From contig JACRGR010000046.1 in assembly GCA_016212275.1 (NCBI GenBank), positions 1 to 38,324 on the forward strand: a stretch of DNA of 38,324 nucleotides, written 5' to 3'. Of this stretch, positions 1 to 8,698 are shown piece after piece. Each line of letters begins with the position of its first letter. Within the stretch, counting starts at the first letter, position 1. A model generated the notes under the pieces. It was not told the DNA's origin and did no database searches. It saw only the letters and a program-made list of their open reading frames with translations. The stretch comes from Nitrospinota bacterium. GTDB lineage: Bacteria > Nitrospinota_A > UBA7883 > JACRGQ01. Position numbers and translations under genes: made by a program.

Positions 1-273
1 CACCGCGTCCTTGGCGGCCTTGGCGACCCTGAACTTGATGACCCGTTTCGCCGGGATCTTGATCGCTTCGCCGGTCTGCGGGTTGCGGCCCATGCGCGCC
101 TTGCGGTTCACCAGCACCAGCTTGCCCAAGCCGGGGATCGTGAAGCCGTTCTTCGCTTCTTTATACGCCAGGTTCACCAGCGTTTCCACCACTTCGCCGG
201 CGGCCTTTTTCGTGAGGCCATGCGCTTTCGCGACAGCGTCGGCAATCTGGGACTTCGTCATCTGTTTCGCCAT
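1..273 (-). CDS. HU-family nucleoid DNA-binding protein (3' end cut by window edge)
   Basis: HU/IHF-type histone-like protein that binds and bends DNA as a dimer in the nucleoid. The 91 visible codons begin MAKQMTKSQIADAVAKAHGL, a typical HU helical N-terminus, and include the family signature GRNPQTGEAIKIPA in the DNA-embracing arm. The family is usually about 90-100 residues, so only the last few codons are likely missing beyond the left edge. The ATG at 273 has a good ribosome site (GAAGGGGAG) just upstream. It is transcribed away from the glycine-cleavage operon, with about 230 bp between. HU or an IHF subunit cannot be separated with certainty; the sequence reads as HU. Confidence 0.93.
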   Translation of the reverse strand, partial: MAKQMTKSQIADAVAKAHGLTKKAAGEVVETLVNLAYKEAKNGFTIPGLGKLVLVNRKARMGRNPQTGEAIKIPAKRVIKFRVAKAAKDAV

Positions 274-507
274 TGTATCTCCCCTTCAATAAAAGTTAAT
301 AAAACCCACTTCCAATATGCGCCGATGCGCATCAGGACACTGCAAACAGTGGCTAATGTAACCGAACCGGTTTAGCGAATGCAAGTGAAATAATTGCCAC
401 CGGAGGTATTCGAAGTGAAAAAATCATGTGTGCAAATGAAAAAAAAGATGTAGTATTGCACCTTTTAACGGCGGCTCATTGACATGAAAACGCTTGGGGA
501 ACGGAAC
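274..507. other. Divergent intergenic region between HU and the gcv operon
   Basis: This region is A+T-richer than its surroundings and should contain both divergent promoters. Small dyads are visible: GATGCGCATC at 324-333 and AACCGGTT at 365-372, the latter inside a looser GCTAA/TTAGC dyad. They could be operator sites, but no regulator can be named. I saw no convincing glycine riboswitch core. Confidence 0.4.
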
Positions 508-921
508 ATGAAAATTTTGACCGAGTACCTCTTCTTTAGTACGCGAAGGAAGCGCGAATACATCGATATCACCGACCAGGTGAACGCCGCCGTCCGCAAA
601 TGTGGCATTCAGGAAGGGATGGTGCTCGTTTCCGCAATGCACATCACCGCCGGCGTGTATGTGAATGACGCCGAGGACGGACTGATACAGGACATTGATA
701 AATGGCTGGAGGGGCTTGCCCCGTTCAACGCCGGATACCTGCATCACCAGACCGGCGAGACCAATGGCGACGCGCACCTGAAATCGCTCCTCGTGCACCA
801 TCAAGTGACCGTGCCGGTCACGGCGGGTAAACTGGATTTCGGCCCGTGGCAAAGGGTGTTCTACGCCGAGTTTGACGGACAGCGCAAGAAGCGCGTGGTC
901 ATAAAGGTAATGGGGGAATAA
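508..921 (+). CDS. YjbQ/UPF0047 family protein
   Basis: Small beta-rich protein of the YjbQ/UPF0047 family, members of which have been reported to have weak thiamine-phosphate synthase activity; the true role is unsettled. The conserved segment [10 protein letters not shown] and the C-terminal [28 protein letters not shown] and final KVMGE match the family, and 137 residues is the usual length. An in-frame ATG at 484 would add eight residues, but the ATG at 508 has the better ribosome site (GGGGAACGG) and fits family N-termini. It is the first gene of the glycine-cleavage operon, and its stop is only 3 bases before gcvT. A link to that pathway is inference from position. Confidence 0.88.
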   Translation: MKILTEYLFFSTRRKREYIDITDQVNAAVRKCGIQEGMVLVSAMHITAGVYVNDAEDGLIQDIDKWLEGLAPFNAGYLHHQTGETNGDAHLKSLLVHHQVTVPVTAGKLDFGPWQRVFYAEFDGQRKKRVVIKVMGE

Positions 922-924
922 GAA

Positions 925-2010
925 ATGAAAAAAACCGTTCTCTACCCGTGGCATGTGGCGGCGGGCGCGAAAATAGTGGAGTTCGGCGGCTGGCAGATGC
1001 CGGTGCAATATGCCGGGGTGCTTGCCGAACACGAGGCGGTGCGCCAGCGCGCCGGGATATTCGACGTTTCGCACATGGGCGAAGTGTTCATCAGCGGGCC
1101 GGACGCGCGTGCGTTCGTGAACCGGCTGGTGACGAATGACATCTCCCTTCTGGAACACGGCGCGGTGGCGTATTCGGTGATGTGTGATGACGAGGGGCAC
1201 ACGATAGACGACCTGTTGGTGTACTGCATGGGGCCGCGGAGTTTCCTGCTTATCGTCAACGCATCCAATGCTGAAAAAGATTTCAACTGGATATCCACCC
1301 GGATCAAGGGAGAGAACGTGCAAGCCCTCGACCGCTCGGCGGACTACGGCCTTATCGCCGTGCAGGGGCCGCTGGCGGCCGGCATTGTGGCGAAGGTGGC
1401 GCCGTTCCCGGCGGACCTCAAGTATTACCACTTTTGCCTGGCCGAATGGCGCGGCACGCAACTGCTCGTTTCCCGCACCGGGTACACGGGCGAGGACGGC
1501 GTGGAAATAATGGTGGAAACCGCAAGGACCGCGGAACTGTGGGATGCCCTGATGGAAGCGGGAAAGGACCAAGGGCTTGCCCCCGCCGGGTTGGCGGTGC
1601 GCGATGTGCTCCGCATCGAGTCGGGGTATTCGCTGTACGGGCACGAACTGGACGAGACCGCCGATCCGATCTCCGCGGGGCTTTCGTGGGTGGTGAAAAT
1701 GGACGGGCACGATTTCATCGGCAAGCCCGCCCTGCAAAACCTGAAGCCTTCGCGGAAGAAGATCGCCTTTATAATGGAAGGGAAAAACATTCCGCGGCAG
1801 GGGTTCCACCTGAAGGTGGATGGCGCGGAATGTGGCGTGGTGACCAGCGGCACGTTTTCCCCTGTTTTGCAAAAACCGGTGGGAATCGGCTATATTTCGG
1901 CTGATAGGGGGCTTGCCCCCGGTAGCCGGCTTTCGGTGGATATAAGAGGAAAGGAAGCGCCTGCATCGGTATGCAAGTTGCCTTTCATAAAACCCGGGGT
2001 TTTAAGGTAA
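925..2010 (+). CDS. gcvT: Aminomethyltransferase, glycine cleavage T protein
   Basis: T protein of the glycine cleavage system. It takes the aminomethyl group from lipoylated H protein, transfers the one-carbon unit to tetrahydrofolate and releases ammonia in the cytoplasm. The 361-residue length is normal. The N-terminal folate-binding fold includes [11 protein letters not shown] and [10 protein letters not shown]; the middle has [12 protein letters not shown] and [16 protein letters not shown]; a C-terminal barrel domain (about 270-355) ends with the typical [11 protein letters not shown]. The ribosome site (GGGGGAA) overlaps the preceding stop codon, suggesting coupled translation. gcvH follows after 10 bases. 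Confidence 0.97.
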   Translation: MKKTVLYPWHVAAGAKIVEFGGWQMPVQYAGVLAEHEAVRQRAGIFDVSHMGEVFISGPDARAFVNRLVTNDISLLEHGAVAYSVMCDDEGHTIDDLLVYCMGPRSFLLIVNASNAEKDFNWISTRIKGENVQALDRSADYGLIAVQGPLAAGIVAKVAPFPADLKYYHFCLAEWRGTQLLVSRTGYTGEDGVEIMVETARTAELWDALMEAGKDQGLAPAGLAVRDVLRIESGYSLYGHELDETADPISAGLSWVVKMDGHDFIGKPALQNLKPSRKKIAFIMEGKNIPRQGFHLKVDGAECGVVTSGTFSPVLQKPVGIGYISADRGLAPGSRLSVDIRGKEAPASVCKLPFIKPGVLR

Positions 2011-2020
2011 GGAGAAGATC

Positions 2021-2407
2021 ATGGAATGTCCTGACGGCCTGCATTACACCAAGGACCACGAGTGGGGACTTGAAGAAGACGGAACTCTGACGGTGGGGAT
2101 CACCGATTACGCGCAGGGTGAACTGGGAGATGTGGTGTATGTGGAATTGCCCGAAGTGGGCACCATGCTCAAGGCGGGCGAGCCGTTTGGCGTGGTGGAA
2201 TCGGTGAAATCGGTTTCGGACCTGTACTCTCCCTGTTCAGGCGAGGTGCTGGAAATAAACCCCGACCTGGAGAGCGAACCGGAGACCGTGAACTCGTCCC
2301 CGTACGACCGGGGCTGGATGATAAAGGTTGCCGTGAGCGACCCGAAGGAACTGGAGAAGCTCCTGAGCGCCGAAAAGTACCTTGAGTTCGTGAACTCCCT
2401 GAAGTAG
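2021..2407 (+). CDS. gcvH: Glycine cleavage system H protein
   Basis: Lipoyl carrier protein that shuttles the aminomethyl intermediate between the P, T and L proteins. At 128 residues it has the usual size. The lipoylation motif VESVKSVSDLYSP places the modified lysine at residue 63, and the N-terminal LHYTKDHEW is the family signature. A strong ribosome site (AAGGAGA) precedes the ATG. It lies between gcvT and gcvPA. No lipoyl ligase or synthase gene and no dihydrolipoamide dehydrogenase (L protein) is seen in this window, so lipoylation and re-oxidation must depend on genes elsewhere. Confidence 0.98.
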   Translation: MECPDGLHYTKDHEWGLEEDGTLTVGITDYAQGELGDVVYVELPEVGTMLKAGEPFGVVESVKSVSDLYSPCSGEVLEINPDLESEPETVNSSPYDRGWMIKVAVSDPKELEKLLSAEKYLEFVNSLK

Positions 2408-2422
2408 CGCCCGGCAACGAAC

Positions 2423-3766
2423 GTGAGATACATACCGCTTACGCCGGAAGACAGGAAAGCGATGCTTTCCGCCATCGGAGTCGCTTCGGTGGAGGACCTG
2501 TTCCACCAGATACCCCAGAATATCCGCTTGGACCGCGCATACGACCTGCCGTCCGCCATGCCGGAGCAACAGCTTTTGCGCCACGCGAAAGACCTGGCGC
2601 GGCAGAACCGGCCCGCCGCGGCCACCGCGTCGTTCCTCGGCGCGGGCGCATACAACCATTTCGTGCCGTCCGCCGTGGATCAGCTCATCGGCCGGAGCGA
2701 GTTTTACACCGCCTATACGCCGTATCAGCCGGAAATAAGCCAAGGGACGCTTCAGGCGATATACGAGTACCAGTCGTATGTTTGCGCGTTGTTCAATATG
2801 GAAGTGGCAAACGCCTCGATGTACGACGGCGCCAGCGCGCTGGCCGAGGCGGTGCTGATGGCCTGCCGGATCGAGAAGAAGGACGAGGTGGTGCTATCCA
2901 ACCTCGTGCATCCCCGCTGGCGGCAGGTGGTAAAGACCTACACCGCCAACCGCGGGCTGAAATTGCGGGAGTCCGTGGATCACAAGGCGGGCTATGCCGA
3001 TGCGAAGGCGCTGGCCGGCCTGGTGACCGACCGCACCGCCGCCATCGTGGTGCAATCGCCGAATTTCTTCGGCAACGTGGAAGACCTGGCGGCTATCGCC
3101 GATGTGTGCCGCGAAAAGGAAGTGCTCTTCGTGGTGGGCGTGGCCGAGGCTATGTCGCTGGGGCTTCTCCGTCCGCCCGGCGATTTCGGCGCGGATATCG
3201 TGGTGGCGGATGGGCAGTCGCTCGGCTTGGGCCTTTCGTTCGGCGGGCCGTACCTCGGCATGTTCGCCACGCGCGACCGGCACATGCGGCAGATGCCGGG
3301 CCGGATATGCGGGAAAACGGTGGATCATGACGGCAAGCGCGGTTTCGTGCTTACCCTCTCCGCGCGCGAACAGCACATCCGGCGCGAAAAGGCCACGTCG
3401 AACATTTGCTCGAACCAGGCCCTGTGCGCGCTCACGGTGTCCATTTACCTTTCGCTGATGGGCAGGCAGGGGTTCACGGAAACGGCGAAAAACTGTTTTT
3501 ACGCCGCGGCCGCGCTCAAGGAGCGGATCGCCGCCTCGCGCCGGGGGACGAAGGCGAGCTTCGACCTGCCGTTCTTTAACGAATTCCTGGTGGACCTCGC
3601 CAATCCCGCCGAAATGCTGAACCGGCGGTTGATGGAGAAGGGGATGATCGGCGGTTACAACATCGGGCGCGACTATCCGGACATGAAGAACAAGATGCTT
3701 CTTGCCGTTACCGAGTTGACGACCCAACAGGATATGGATCGGCTGATGGAAGTATTGGGGGCGTAG
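2423..3766 (+). CDS. gcvPA: Glycine dehydrogenase (decarboxylating) subunit 1
   Basis: N-terminal half of the split, pyridoxal-phosphate-dependent P protein, which decarboxylates glycine together with subunit 2. The 447-residue length and the N-terminus MRYIPLTPEDRKAML match split GcvPA proteins, with FLGAGAYNHFVPSAVDQL, YTPYQPEISQGTLQ and ASMYDGASALAEA as further signatures. The start is a GTG at 2423, 15 bases after the gcvH stop, with no obvious strong Shine-Dalgarno sequence, so it probably depends on translation from upstream. The stop is immediately followed by the ATG of gcvPB. Confidence 0.96.
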   Translation: MRYIPLTPEDRKAMLSAIGVASVEDLFHQIPQNIRLDRAYDLPSAMPEQQLLRHAKDLARQNRPAAATASFLGAGAYNHFVPSAVDQLIGRSEFYTAYTPYQPEISQGTLQAIYEYQSYVCALFNMEVANASMYDGASALAEAVLMACRIEKKDEVVLSNLVHPRWRQVVKTYTANRGLKLRESVDHKAGYADAKALAGLVTDRTAAIVVQSPNFFGNVEDLAAIADVCREKEVLFVVGVAEAMSLGLLRPPGDFGADIVVADGQSLGLGLSFGGPYLGMFATRDRHMRQMPGRICGKTVDHDGKRGFVLTLSAREQHIRREKATSNICSNQALCALTVSIYLSLMGRQGFTETAKNCFYAAAALKERIAASRRGTKASFDLPFFNEFLVDLANPAEMLNRRLMEKGMIGGYNIGRDYPDMKNKMLLAVTELTTQQDMDRLMEVLGA

Positions 3767-5296
3767 ATGGAAAAGACGACAGACGCGCATACGTCCCAGT
3801 GGCGGATTGTGGACCACGATGTGATAAAGCCCGGCACGCGCGGGATAGTGTTCAACGAGCCGCTGATATTCGAGAACGGCAAACCGGGCAGGACGGGGTG
3901 CGACATTCCACAATCGGAATTCCCGAAGAGGAACCTCACGGCGCACTTCGACCCCGCGCTCCTGCGGCACCGCGTGGAGGGGCTGGCGGAAGTGAGCGAA
4001 CCGGAGGCGGTGCGCCATTACACGCGGCTTTCGCAATGGAACTACGGGTTGGACGGCGGCTTTTATCCGTTGGGTTCCTGCACGATGAAGTACAACCCGA
4101 AAGTGAACGAAACAGTGGCGCGGCTTGAAGGGTTTACGGGCCTGCACCCCCTGCAGGAGCCGCAAACGGCGCAGGGGGCCTTGCGCGTTATTTACGAATT
4201 GGAGCGGATGCTGTGCGAGATAGTGGGCATGGAAACCGCCTCGCTCCAACCCGCCGCGGGCGCGCAAGGGGAACTGGCGGGGATAATGCTCGTCCGCGCC
4301 TATCACACCGAGAAAGGGAACCCCCGCAAGAAGATAATATTGCCGGACTCGGCGCACGGCACCAACCCGGCAAGCGCCGCGCTGTGCGATTACCAGTCCG
4401 TGCCGATGCAAAGCGGGCCGGACGGCCTGATAGACCTTGCCGCGCTGGAAAAGCTGATGGATGAAGAGACCGCCGCGCTGATGCTCACCAACCCGAACAC
4501 CTTGGGGATATTTGAAAAGAACATCAAGCAGGTGTGCGAGATCGTCCATAAAAAAGGCGGCCTGGTATACGGCGACGGGGCGAACACAAACGCCATCATG
4601 GGCAAGACCCGGTTCGGCGACATGGGAATAGACGTGTGCCACCTCAATCTGCACAAAACATTCTCCACCCCGCACGGCGGCGGCGGGCCTGGCTCCGGCC
4701 CAGTGCTGGCCAAAGGGATTTTGGCCCCGTACATGCCGGTGCCGCGTGTGACGCTTGAGAACGGGCGGTACGCGCTGGACTGGAACCAGCCGAAGAGCAT
4801 CGGGGCGCTTACCGCGTACTTCGGCAACTTCGGCGTGTACCTGCGGGCATACGCCTACATCCTTTCGATGGGGCCGCAAGGACTCAACGACGTTTCGGAC
4901 GCGGCGGTGCTGAACGCCAATTACATTCTGGCGAAGCTGAAGGACCATTATCACGTCCCGTACAACAATACCTGCATGCACGAGTGCGTTCTTTCGGACA
5001 AGCTTCAGCAGGAGCACCATGTGTCCACGCTGGACATCGCCAAGGCGCTCATCGACCGCGGTTTCCATCCCCCCACGATCTATTTTCCGCTCATCGTGAA
5101 AGGGGCGATGATGATAGAGCCCACCGAAACGGAAACGATGGAAACGATGGATATGTTCATCGACTCCATGCGGGAGATAGCCGAACTGGCCAAAACCGAT
5201 CCGGACGCGGTGACCAAGTCCCCCACGCTGGCGAAGGTGAAACGGCTGGACGAAACGCAGGCCGCGCGCTCGCCCGACCTGCGCCATCGGTCGTGA
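3767..5296 (+). CDS. gcvPB: Glycine dehydrogenase (decarboxylating) subunit 2
   Basis: Catalytic, cofactor-binding half of the split P protein. The motif NLHKTFSTPHGGGGPGSGPV carries the pyridoxal-phosphate lysine, which is residue 297 by codon count. SCTMKYNPKVNE and PDSAHGTNPASAA are also typical. The length (509) is slightly above usual because of a C-terminal tail after the final helices. The ATG abuts the gcvPA stop with no intervening base, which fits equimolar synthesis of the two subunits. It is the last gene of the operon; a GC-rich hairpin (GGCGG/CCGCC, 5305-5317) lies just downstream. Confidence 0.97.
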   Translation: MEKTTDAHTSQWRIVDHDVIKPGTRGIVFNEPLIFENGKPGRTGCDIPQSEFPKRNLTAHFDPALLRHRVEGLAEVSEPEAVRHYTRLSQWNYGLDGGFYPLGSCTMKYNPKVNETVARLEGFTGLHPLQEPQTAQGALRVIYELERMLCEIVGMETASLQPAAGAQGELAGIMLVRAYHTEKGNPRKKIILPDSAHGTNPASAALCDYQSVPMQSGPDGLIDLAALEKLMDEETAALMLTNPNTLGIFEKNIKQVCEIVHKKGGLVYGDGANTNAIMGKTRFGDMGIDVCHLNLHKTFSTPHGGGGPGSGPVLAKGILAPYMPVPRVTLENGRYALDWNQPKSIGALTAYFGNFGVYLRAYAYILSMGPQGLNDVSDAAVLNANYILAKLKDHYHVPYNNTCMHECVLSDKLQQEHHVSTLDIAKALIDRGFHPPTIYFPLIVKGAMMIEPTETETMETMDMFIDSMREIAELAKTDPDAVTKSPTLAKVKRLDETQAARSPDLRHRS

Positions 5297-5309
5297 CCCG
5301 CGGAGGCGG

Positions 5310-5338
5310 TTTCCGCCGCCCCGTTCCGGTGCTATAAT
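5310..5338 (+). promoter_or_regulatory. Candidate promoter with perfect -10, possibly leaderless
   Basis: TATAAT lies at 5333-5338, with a weak -35-like TTTCCG at 5310-5315 (17-bp spacing). Only seven bases separate the -10 from the ATG at 5346 and there is no ribosome site, so transcription would start at or next to the start codon. Confidence 0.5.
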
Positions 5339-5345
5339 TCTACCG

Positions 5346-6002
5346 ATGAAAATACGGGTATTTGAACTGGCGAAGGCCAAGGGCGTTTCTATCGCGCAAG
5401 CCGTGGACCTGCTCGCCCGGAAGGGCGTTGCCGGGGCCACGGCCATCACCTACGTTGAACCGAATATTCTGGACGATGTGCCGGACCTTCCGCCCGCGGA
5501 AAGCCGCCCCGCCGCGTCTCAAACCCCGGATGAAGCCGCCGCCGCGCGCGAGGCGCTTTTGCGTCAGCGCTCTTCGGCAATCGCCGCCGGACTTTCGCGC
5601 AAGGCAACGGAAGAATATTCCGCTTACCGCCCGCCGGAGCGCGATAATTCCCTTGCCCTCGTTGCTACCGGCATCAGCGTTATCGCCTTGGTGTTTGTGG
5701 GCTACCTGTTCTTCTCGGAGCGTTCCGACCGTTCGGAGATACGGGAGCTGTCGGCTGAACTGGGCTTGGTAAAGTCCGGCAACGCTAAAATAGAGGACAT
5801 CGTTATCAATAACCGCGCGCAGATACTCGACCTGAAGGACGAAGTATCCGGCATGGAAAAGCGGCTGTACGAGTTCAAGCGCGCTTCATTGGTCACGCAG
5901 TTGAAAAGCCAAGGAGTGGTGATACGCGCCCTCGCGGACAGCCTGAAAGAGCCGTTGAAGGGCAAGGCACAGACACTTTCGAACCACCTTTCGACCTTCT
6001 GA
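5346..6002 (+). CDS. Membrane protein with IF2_N-like N-terminus and coiled coil
   Basis: I do not recognise a named family for this 218-residue protein, but its architecture is clear. Residues 2-28 (KIRVFELAKAKGVSIAQAVD followed by LLARKGV) closely resemble the small IF2_N domain at the start of bacterial translation initiation factor IF-2. An Ala/Pro-rich linker (about 40-95) follows, then one strong membrane helix (about 102-124, SLALVATGISVIALVFVGYL), then a charged heptad-like segment (about 128-182) likely to form a coiled coil. No signal peptide is seen, so the IF2_N-like part should face the cytoplasm. ychF follows 33 bases later, suggesting a shared transcript. The function is unknown; a membrane-tethered nucleic-acid- or ribosome-associated role is only inference. 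Confidence 0.7.
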   Translation: MKIRVFELAKAKGVSIAQAVDLLARKGVAGATAITYVEPNILDDVPDLPPAESRPAASQTPDEAAAAREALLRQRSSAIAAGLSRKATEEYSAYRPPERDNSLALVATGISVIALVFVGYLFFSERSDRSEIRELSAELGLVKSGNAKIEDIVINNRAQILDLKDEVSGMEKRLYEFKRASLVTQLKSQGVVIRALADSLKEPLKGKAQTLSNHLSTF

Positions 6003-6035
6003 TATTTTTCCAACAATCTTGAGAACGGGAGCATC

Positions 6036-7115
6036 ATGGGATTCAATTGCGGCATAATCGGCCTTCCCAACGTCGGGAAGTCCACCCTCTTTAACGCGCT
6101 CACTTCCGCCGGCGCGCAGGCGAGCAACTTCGCGTTTTGCACCGTGGACCCGAACGTGGGGCGCGTGGACGTGCCGGATCCGCGGATAGACAAAATATCG
6201 GAGTTCGTGAACCCGGAGCGCGTGGTGCCCACGCAAATGGAATTTGTGGACATCGCGGGGCTTGTGGCGGGCGCCAGCAAGGGCGAGGGGCTGGGCAACA
6301 AGTTTCTGAGCCACATCCGATCCGTGGACGCCGTGGCGCACATCGTGCGGTGCTTCGCCTCCGCCGACATCATGCATGTAGCGGGGGAGGTGAACCCCCT
6401 GCGCGACATCGAGATCATCGAAAGCGAGCTGATGCTTGCCGATTTGGAAAGCGTGGAGAAAAAGATGCTCTCGCTCCGCAAGTCCGCCAAGGGCGGGAAC
6501 AAAGAAGACGCCGAACTGCTGGCCGCGCTGGAAAAGATAGCCGATGGACTGCAACGCGGCATTCCCGCGATGGAGACCGGCGGGCGGACCATTGAAAATG
6601 CCCTGCCGCTCCTCACGGCGAAGCCGCTGATGTTCGTGGCGAACATCGGCGAGCCAGCCGAAGAGAACGGGCCGATGGTGGCGGCGGTAAGGGAATACGC
6701 GAAAAAGCGGGGAGCTGGGTTTTTGACCATTTGCGCGCAAGTGGAGGCGGAGATAGCGGAATTGGACGCGAAAGAACGCGCGTCCTACCGCGCCGAGATG
6801 GGGCTGAAACAATCGAGCCTGGACAACATGATACGCGAAGGATACGCGCTACTGAATCTTATCACCTATTTCACGGCGGGCGTGAAAGAGGTGCGCGCGT
6901 GGACGGTGGTGAAAGGCTCCAAGGCGCCGCAGGCGGCGGGGGCCATCCACACCGACTTCATAAAGCACTTCATCCGCGCCGAAGTGACCGCGTACGATGA
7001 TTATGTGGCGTGCGGCGGCGAAGCGGGGGCGAAGGAAAAAGGGAAAATGCGGCTTGAAGGGAAAGATTATGTGGTGCAGGACGGCGACGTGATCTATTTC
7101 CGCATCGGCGGCTAA
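6036..7115 (+). CDS. ychF: YchF/OLA1-type ribosome-associated P-loop ATPase
   Basis: Obg-related nucleotidase of the YchF group, which hydrolyses ATP rather than GTP and associates with ribosomes and stress responses. The 359-residue length is typical. The P loop GLPNVGKST spans residues 9-17 and a DIAGLV switch motif follows. The base-specificity site reads NIGE instead of the NKxD of true GTPases, in line with ATP use. The C-terminus is the usual TGS-like domain (AWTVVKGSKAPQAAGAIHTD, ending GDVIYFR). The ATG at 6036 has GGGAGC upstream. It lies downstream of the IF2_N-like membrane protein, another translation-flavoured gene. Confidence 0.96.
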   Translation: MGFNCGIIGLPNVGKSTLFNALTSAGAQASNFAFCTVDPNVGRVDVPDPRIDKISEFVNPERVVPTQMEFVDIAGLVAGASKGEGLGNKFLSHIRSVDAVAHIVRCFASADIMHVAGEVNPLRDIEIIESELMLADLESVEKKMLSLRKSAKGGNKEDAELLAALEKIADGLQRGIPAMETGGRTIENALPLLTAKPLMFVANIGEPAEENGPMVAAVREYAKKRGAGFLTICAQVEAEIAELDAKERASYRAEMGLKQSSLDNMIREGYALLNLITYFTAGVKEVRAWTVVKGSKAPQAAGAIHTDFIKHFIRAEVTAYDDYVACGGEAGAKEKGKMRLEGKDYVVQDGDVIYFRIGG

Positions 7116-7169
7116 CCGGCGCGTTCGGCGGGGAATGTAAAGAGCCACCCGCCGGCGGGATAAATCCAT

Positions 7170-7226
7170 CTACTTCTTCTTTTTGCCCTTCATAGTGCCG
7201 CAACCTTTTTTCGTTTTGCATGCCAT
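7170..7226 (-). CDS. Possible tiny Cys/Lys-rich peptide
   Basis: An 18-codon frame encodes MACKTKKGCGTMKGKKKK in the 245-bp gap between the convergent ychF and lpxK genes. A purine-rich GAGAGGCGG lies upstream, but spaced further than ideal. Two cysteines in a strongly basic peptide are unusual for random sequence, yet the frame is short enough to be chance. A 12-bp palindrome (CCCGCCGGCGGG, 7148-7159) lies just beyond its stop. Only conservation in relatives could decide. Confidence 0.2.
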   Translation of the reverse strand: MACKTKKGCGTMKGKKKK

Positions 7227-7360
7227 GCGTCAAATCACCGCCTCTCGCTCCCCTTGCCGGAGATATGAATTAGTTAAATAAATATCTGCCCCGCCGTAGA
7301 GTGGCTCCGCGGATATGGTAATGCAAAATATTTTCAATGCAAATGGAAAAATCGCTTGCG

Positions 7361-8404
7361 TCAGGAGGTCAAGAATTCCCTGAACGCTTCAGCTTCGCGG
7401 ATTTTGGCCGAAATGGCGAGCGTATGGAACGCTCCCCGCGCGTTTTTCGGAATGCGCACCAGGTCCTTTTGTGTGGTGATCAGCGGTTCCCCTTCACGCA
7501 CCTGGCTTGCGATTTGCGCGATCTCCCCTCCGGTGTAAGGATGATGGTCGGCGAACCGATCATGGGAGAGCACCTTTGCTCCAAGCTCAGTAACCGATTC
7601 TTCGAACTGCCACGGGGAAGCGATGCCGCTCAAAAGGCGCACGCTTTTTCCACGCAGGAACTCCCGCGCCGCCAATCGTTCTCCTGAAGGGGCGAGAATG
7701 CCGTCCGGCGCGATATCGCACGGGAAAACCGGCGTGCCGGTACGGAGGAGCGGAGCGATCAGTTCCCGGATATCGTCCAGCCGTCCGGGTGGAACATGGT
7801 TGGCGCGCGTGATGATAACCGCCTCGGCCCTTTTTGCCGATGATAGCGGCTCACGCAGTTTCCCCGCGGGAAGCAGATGGCCTCCGCCAAACGGGTCGAG
7901 CGCGTCCACCAGCAGGATATTTTTATCCCGGTGCGCCGCGAGGTGGGAGAATGCGTCGTCCAGTATCACCGTGCGGGCACCGAAGCGTTCTTTCGCGGCG
8001 CGTATGCCGTCCGTCCGGCGCGGCGCGCAGATCACCGGGACGTTTTTCAATTCCATCGCGCAGAGCAATGCTTCGTCCGCGGCGGACGGGTAATCAGCCA
8101 AAATGTTCGCGCCATCCGCCACCACTTGCACCGGTTCGTTGGACCGCCGCCCGTACCCCCGGCTTACGACCGCGCATTTTTCTCCGATCATTTTTGCCAC
8201 GCGGATCGTCACCGGCGTTTTGCCGGTGCCGCCCACCGAGAGGTTGCCGATGCTGATGACTTGTATCCCGTCGACTTTTACCGTCGGCAATATGCCCGCG
8301 CCGTAAAGGAACAACCGCGCCCGCACCGCAAGGCCGTACAGGAGGGACAAAAGGATGAGCAGTATTCCCAAAATGCCCTTCGAGGTTGGCTGGAGCGCGG
8401 TCAT
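7361..8404 (-). CDS. lpxK: Tetraacyldisaccharide 4'-kinase
   Basis: Membrane-associated kinase that phosphorylates the 4' position of the lipid A disaccharide precursor, so the organism makes lipid A-type lipopolysaccharide. The protein has 347 residues. A hydrophobic N-terminal helix (about 10-27) precedes the P loop GNLSVGGTGKTP (53-64). VVSRGYGRRS and VILDDAFSHL are further LpxK signatures; the latter varies from the common DDGFQH. The ATG overlaps the stop of the upstream small gene by four bases (ATGA). It is the last gene of a minus-strand group with hisG and pyrE. No other lipid A gene is nearby. Confidence 0.93.
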   Translation of the reverse strand: MTALQPTSKGILGILLILLSLLYGLAVRARLFLYGAGILPTVKVDGIQVISIGNLSVGGTGKTPVTIRVAKMIGEKCAVVSRGYGRRSNEPVQVVADGANILADYPSAADEALLCAMELKNVPVICAPRRTDGIRAAKERFGARTVILDDAFSHLAAHRDKNILLVDALDPFGGGHLLPAGKLREPLSSAKRAEAVIITRANHVPPGRLDDIRELIAPLLRTGTPVFPCDIAPDGILAPSGERLAAREFLRGKSVRLLSGIASPWQFEESVTELGAKVLSHDRFADHHPYTGGEIAQIASQVREGEPLITTQKDLVRIPKNARGAFHTLAISAKIREAEAFREFLTS

Positions 8405-8664
8405 TCGTTCAGTCCCAAAAACTCGCGCACGGCGGGCGGGACGTACACCCCTTCCAGGTCCACCGTCCGCAGGGCCTCGGCGGCCACGGCAAGCCGCGCC
8501 CGCGTATCCAGCCGCTCGTCAATGATCAAGGTCTTGCGCCCCCCTATTTCACACAGGCCGCTTTTTATGGTGATGTCGTCGTCGGCGAGGTCGCGCAGTT
8601 CCACCTCGATGCCGCATTTGGCCAGTGTTTCCAGCGCCTGTTCGTAGAGAATGCCGGTTTCCAT
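8401..8664 (-). CDS. Small conserved protein of unknown function
   Basis: An 87-residue protein translationally coupled to lpxK by an ATGA overlap. It has no signal peptide or membrane segment. It reads as a compact alpha/beta protein with GLCEIGGRKTLIIDERLDTR in the middle and a conserved-looking end, DLEGVYVPPAVREFLG. I recall similar short proteins in other diderm genomes but no assigned function. Upstream of the ATG there is no Shine-Dalgarno sequence; instead a TACAAT hexamer ends six bases before it. Coupling to lpxK suggests, without proof, an envelope-related or regulatory role. Confidence 0.72.
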   Translation of the reverse strand: METGILYEQALETLAKCGIEVELRDLADDDITIKSGLCEIGGRKTLIIDERLDTRARLAVAAEALRTVDLEGVYVPPAVREFLGLNE

Positions 8665-8670
8665 GGCGGC

Positions 8671-8676
8671 ATTGTA
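8671..8676 (-). promoter_or_regulatory. -10-like TACAAT close to the start codon
   Basis: TACAAT on the minus strand ends six bases before the ATG at 8664. No convincing -35 is visible and no ribosome site is present. It belongs to the set of short-spaced -10/ATG arrangements in this window. Confidence 0.3.
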
Positions 8677-8698
8677 CCGCCAATTTGCGCGGCAATGG

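Noticed and set aside
274..507. Glycine riboswitch upstream of the gcv operon
   Set aside because: The position is right, but I could not find the conserved aptamer core or tandem arrangement in the leader; only short dyads are visible.
424..1872. Long open frame on the minus strand across yjbQ and gcvT
   Set aside because: It is antisense to clearly conserved genes; its translation is rich in His, Arg and Pro, as expected from an antisense shadow in G+C-rich DNA.
2894..5449. An 851-codon open frame on the minus strand across gcvPA and gcvPB
   Set aside because: Same antisense composition, no recognisable domain, and complete overlap with the two conserved glycine dehydrogenase subunits.
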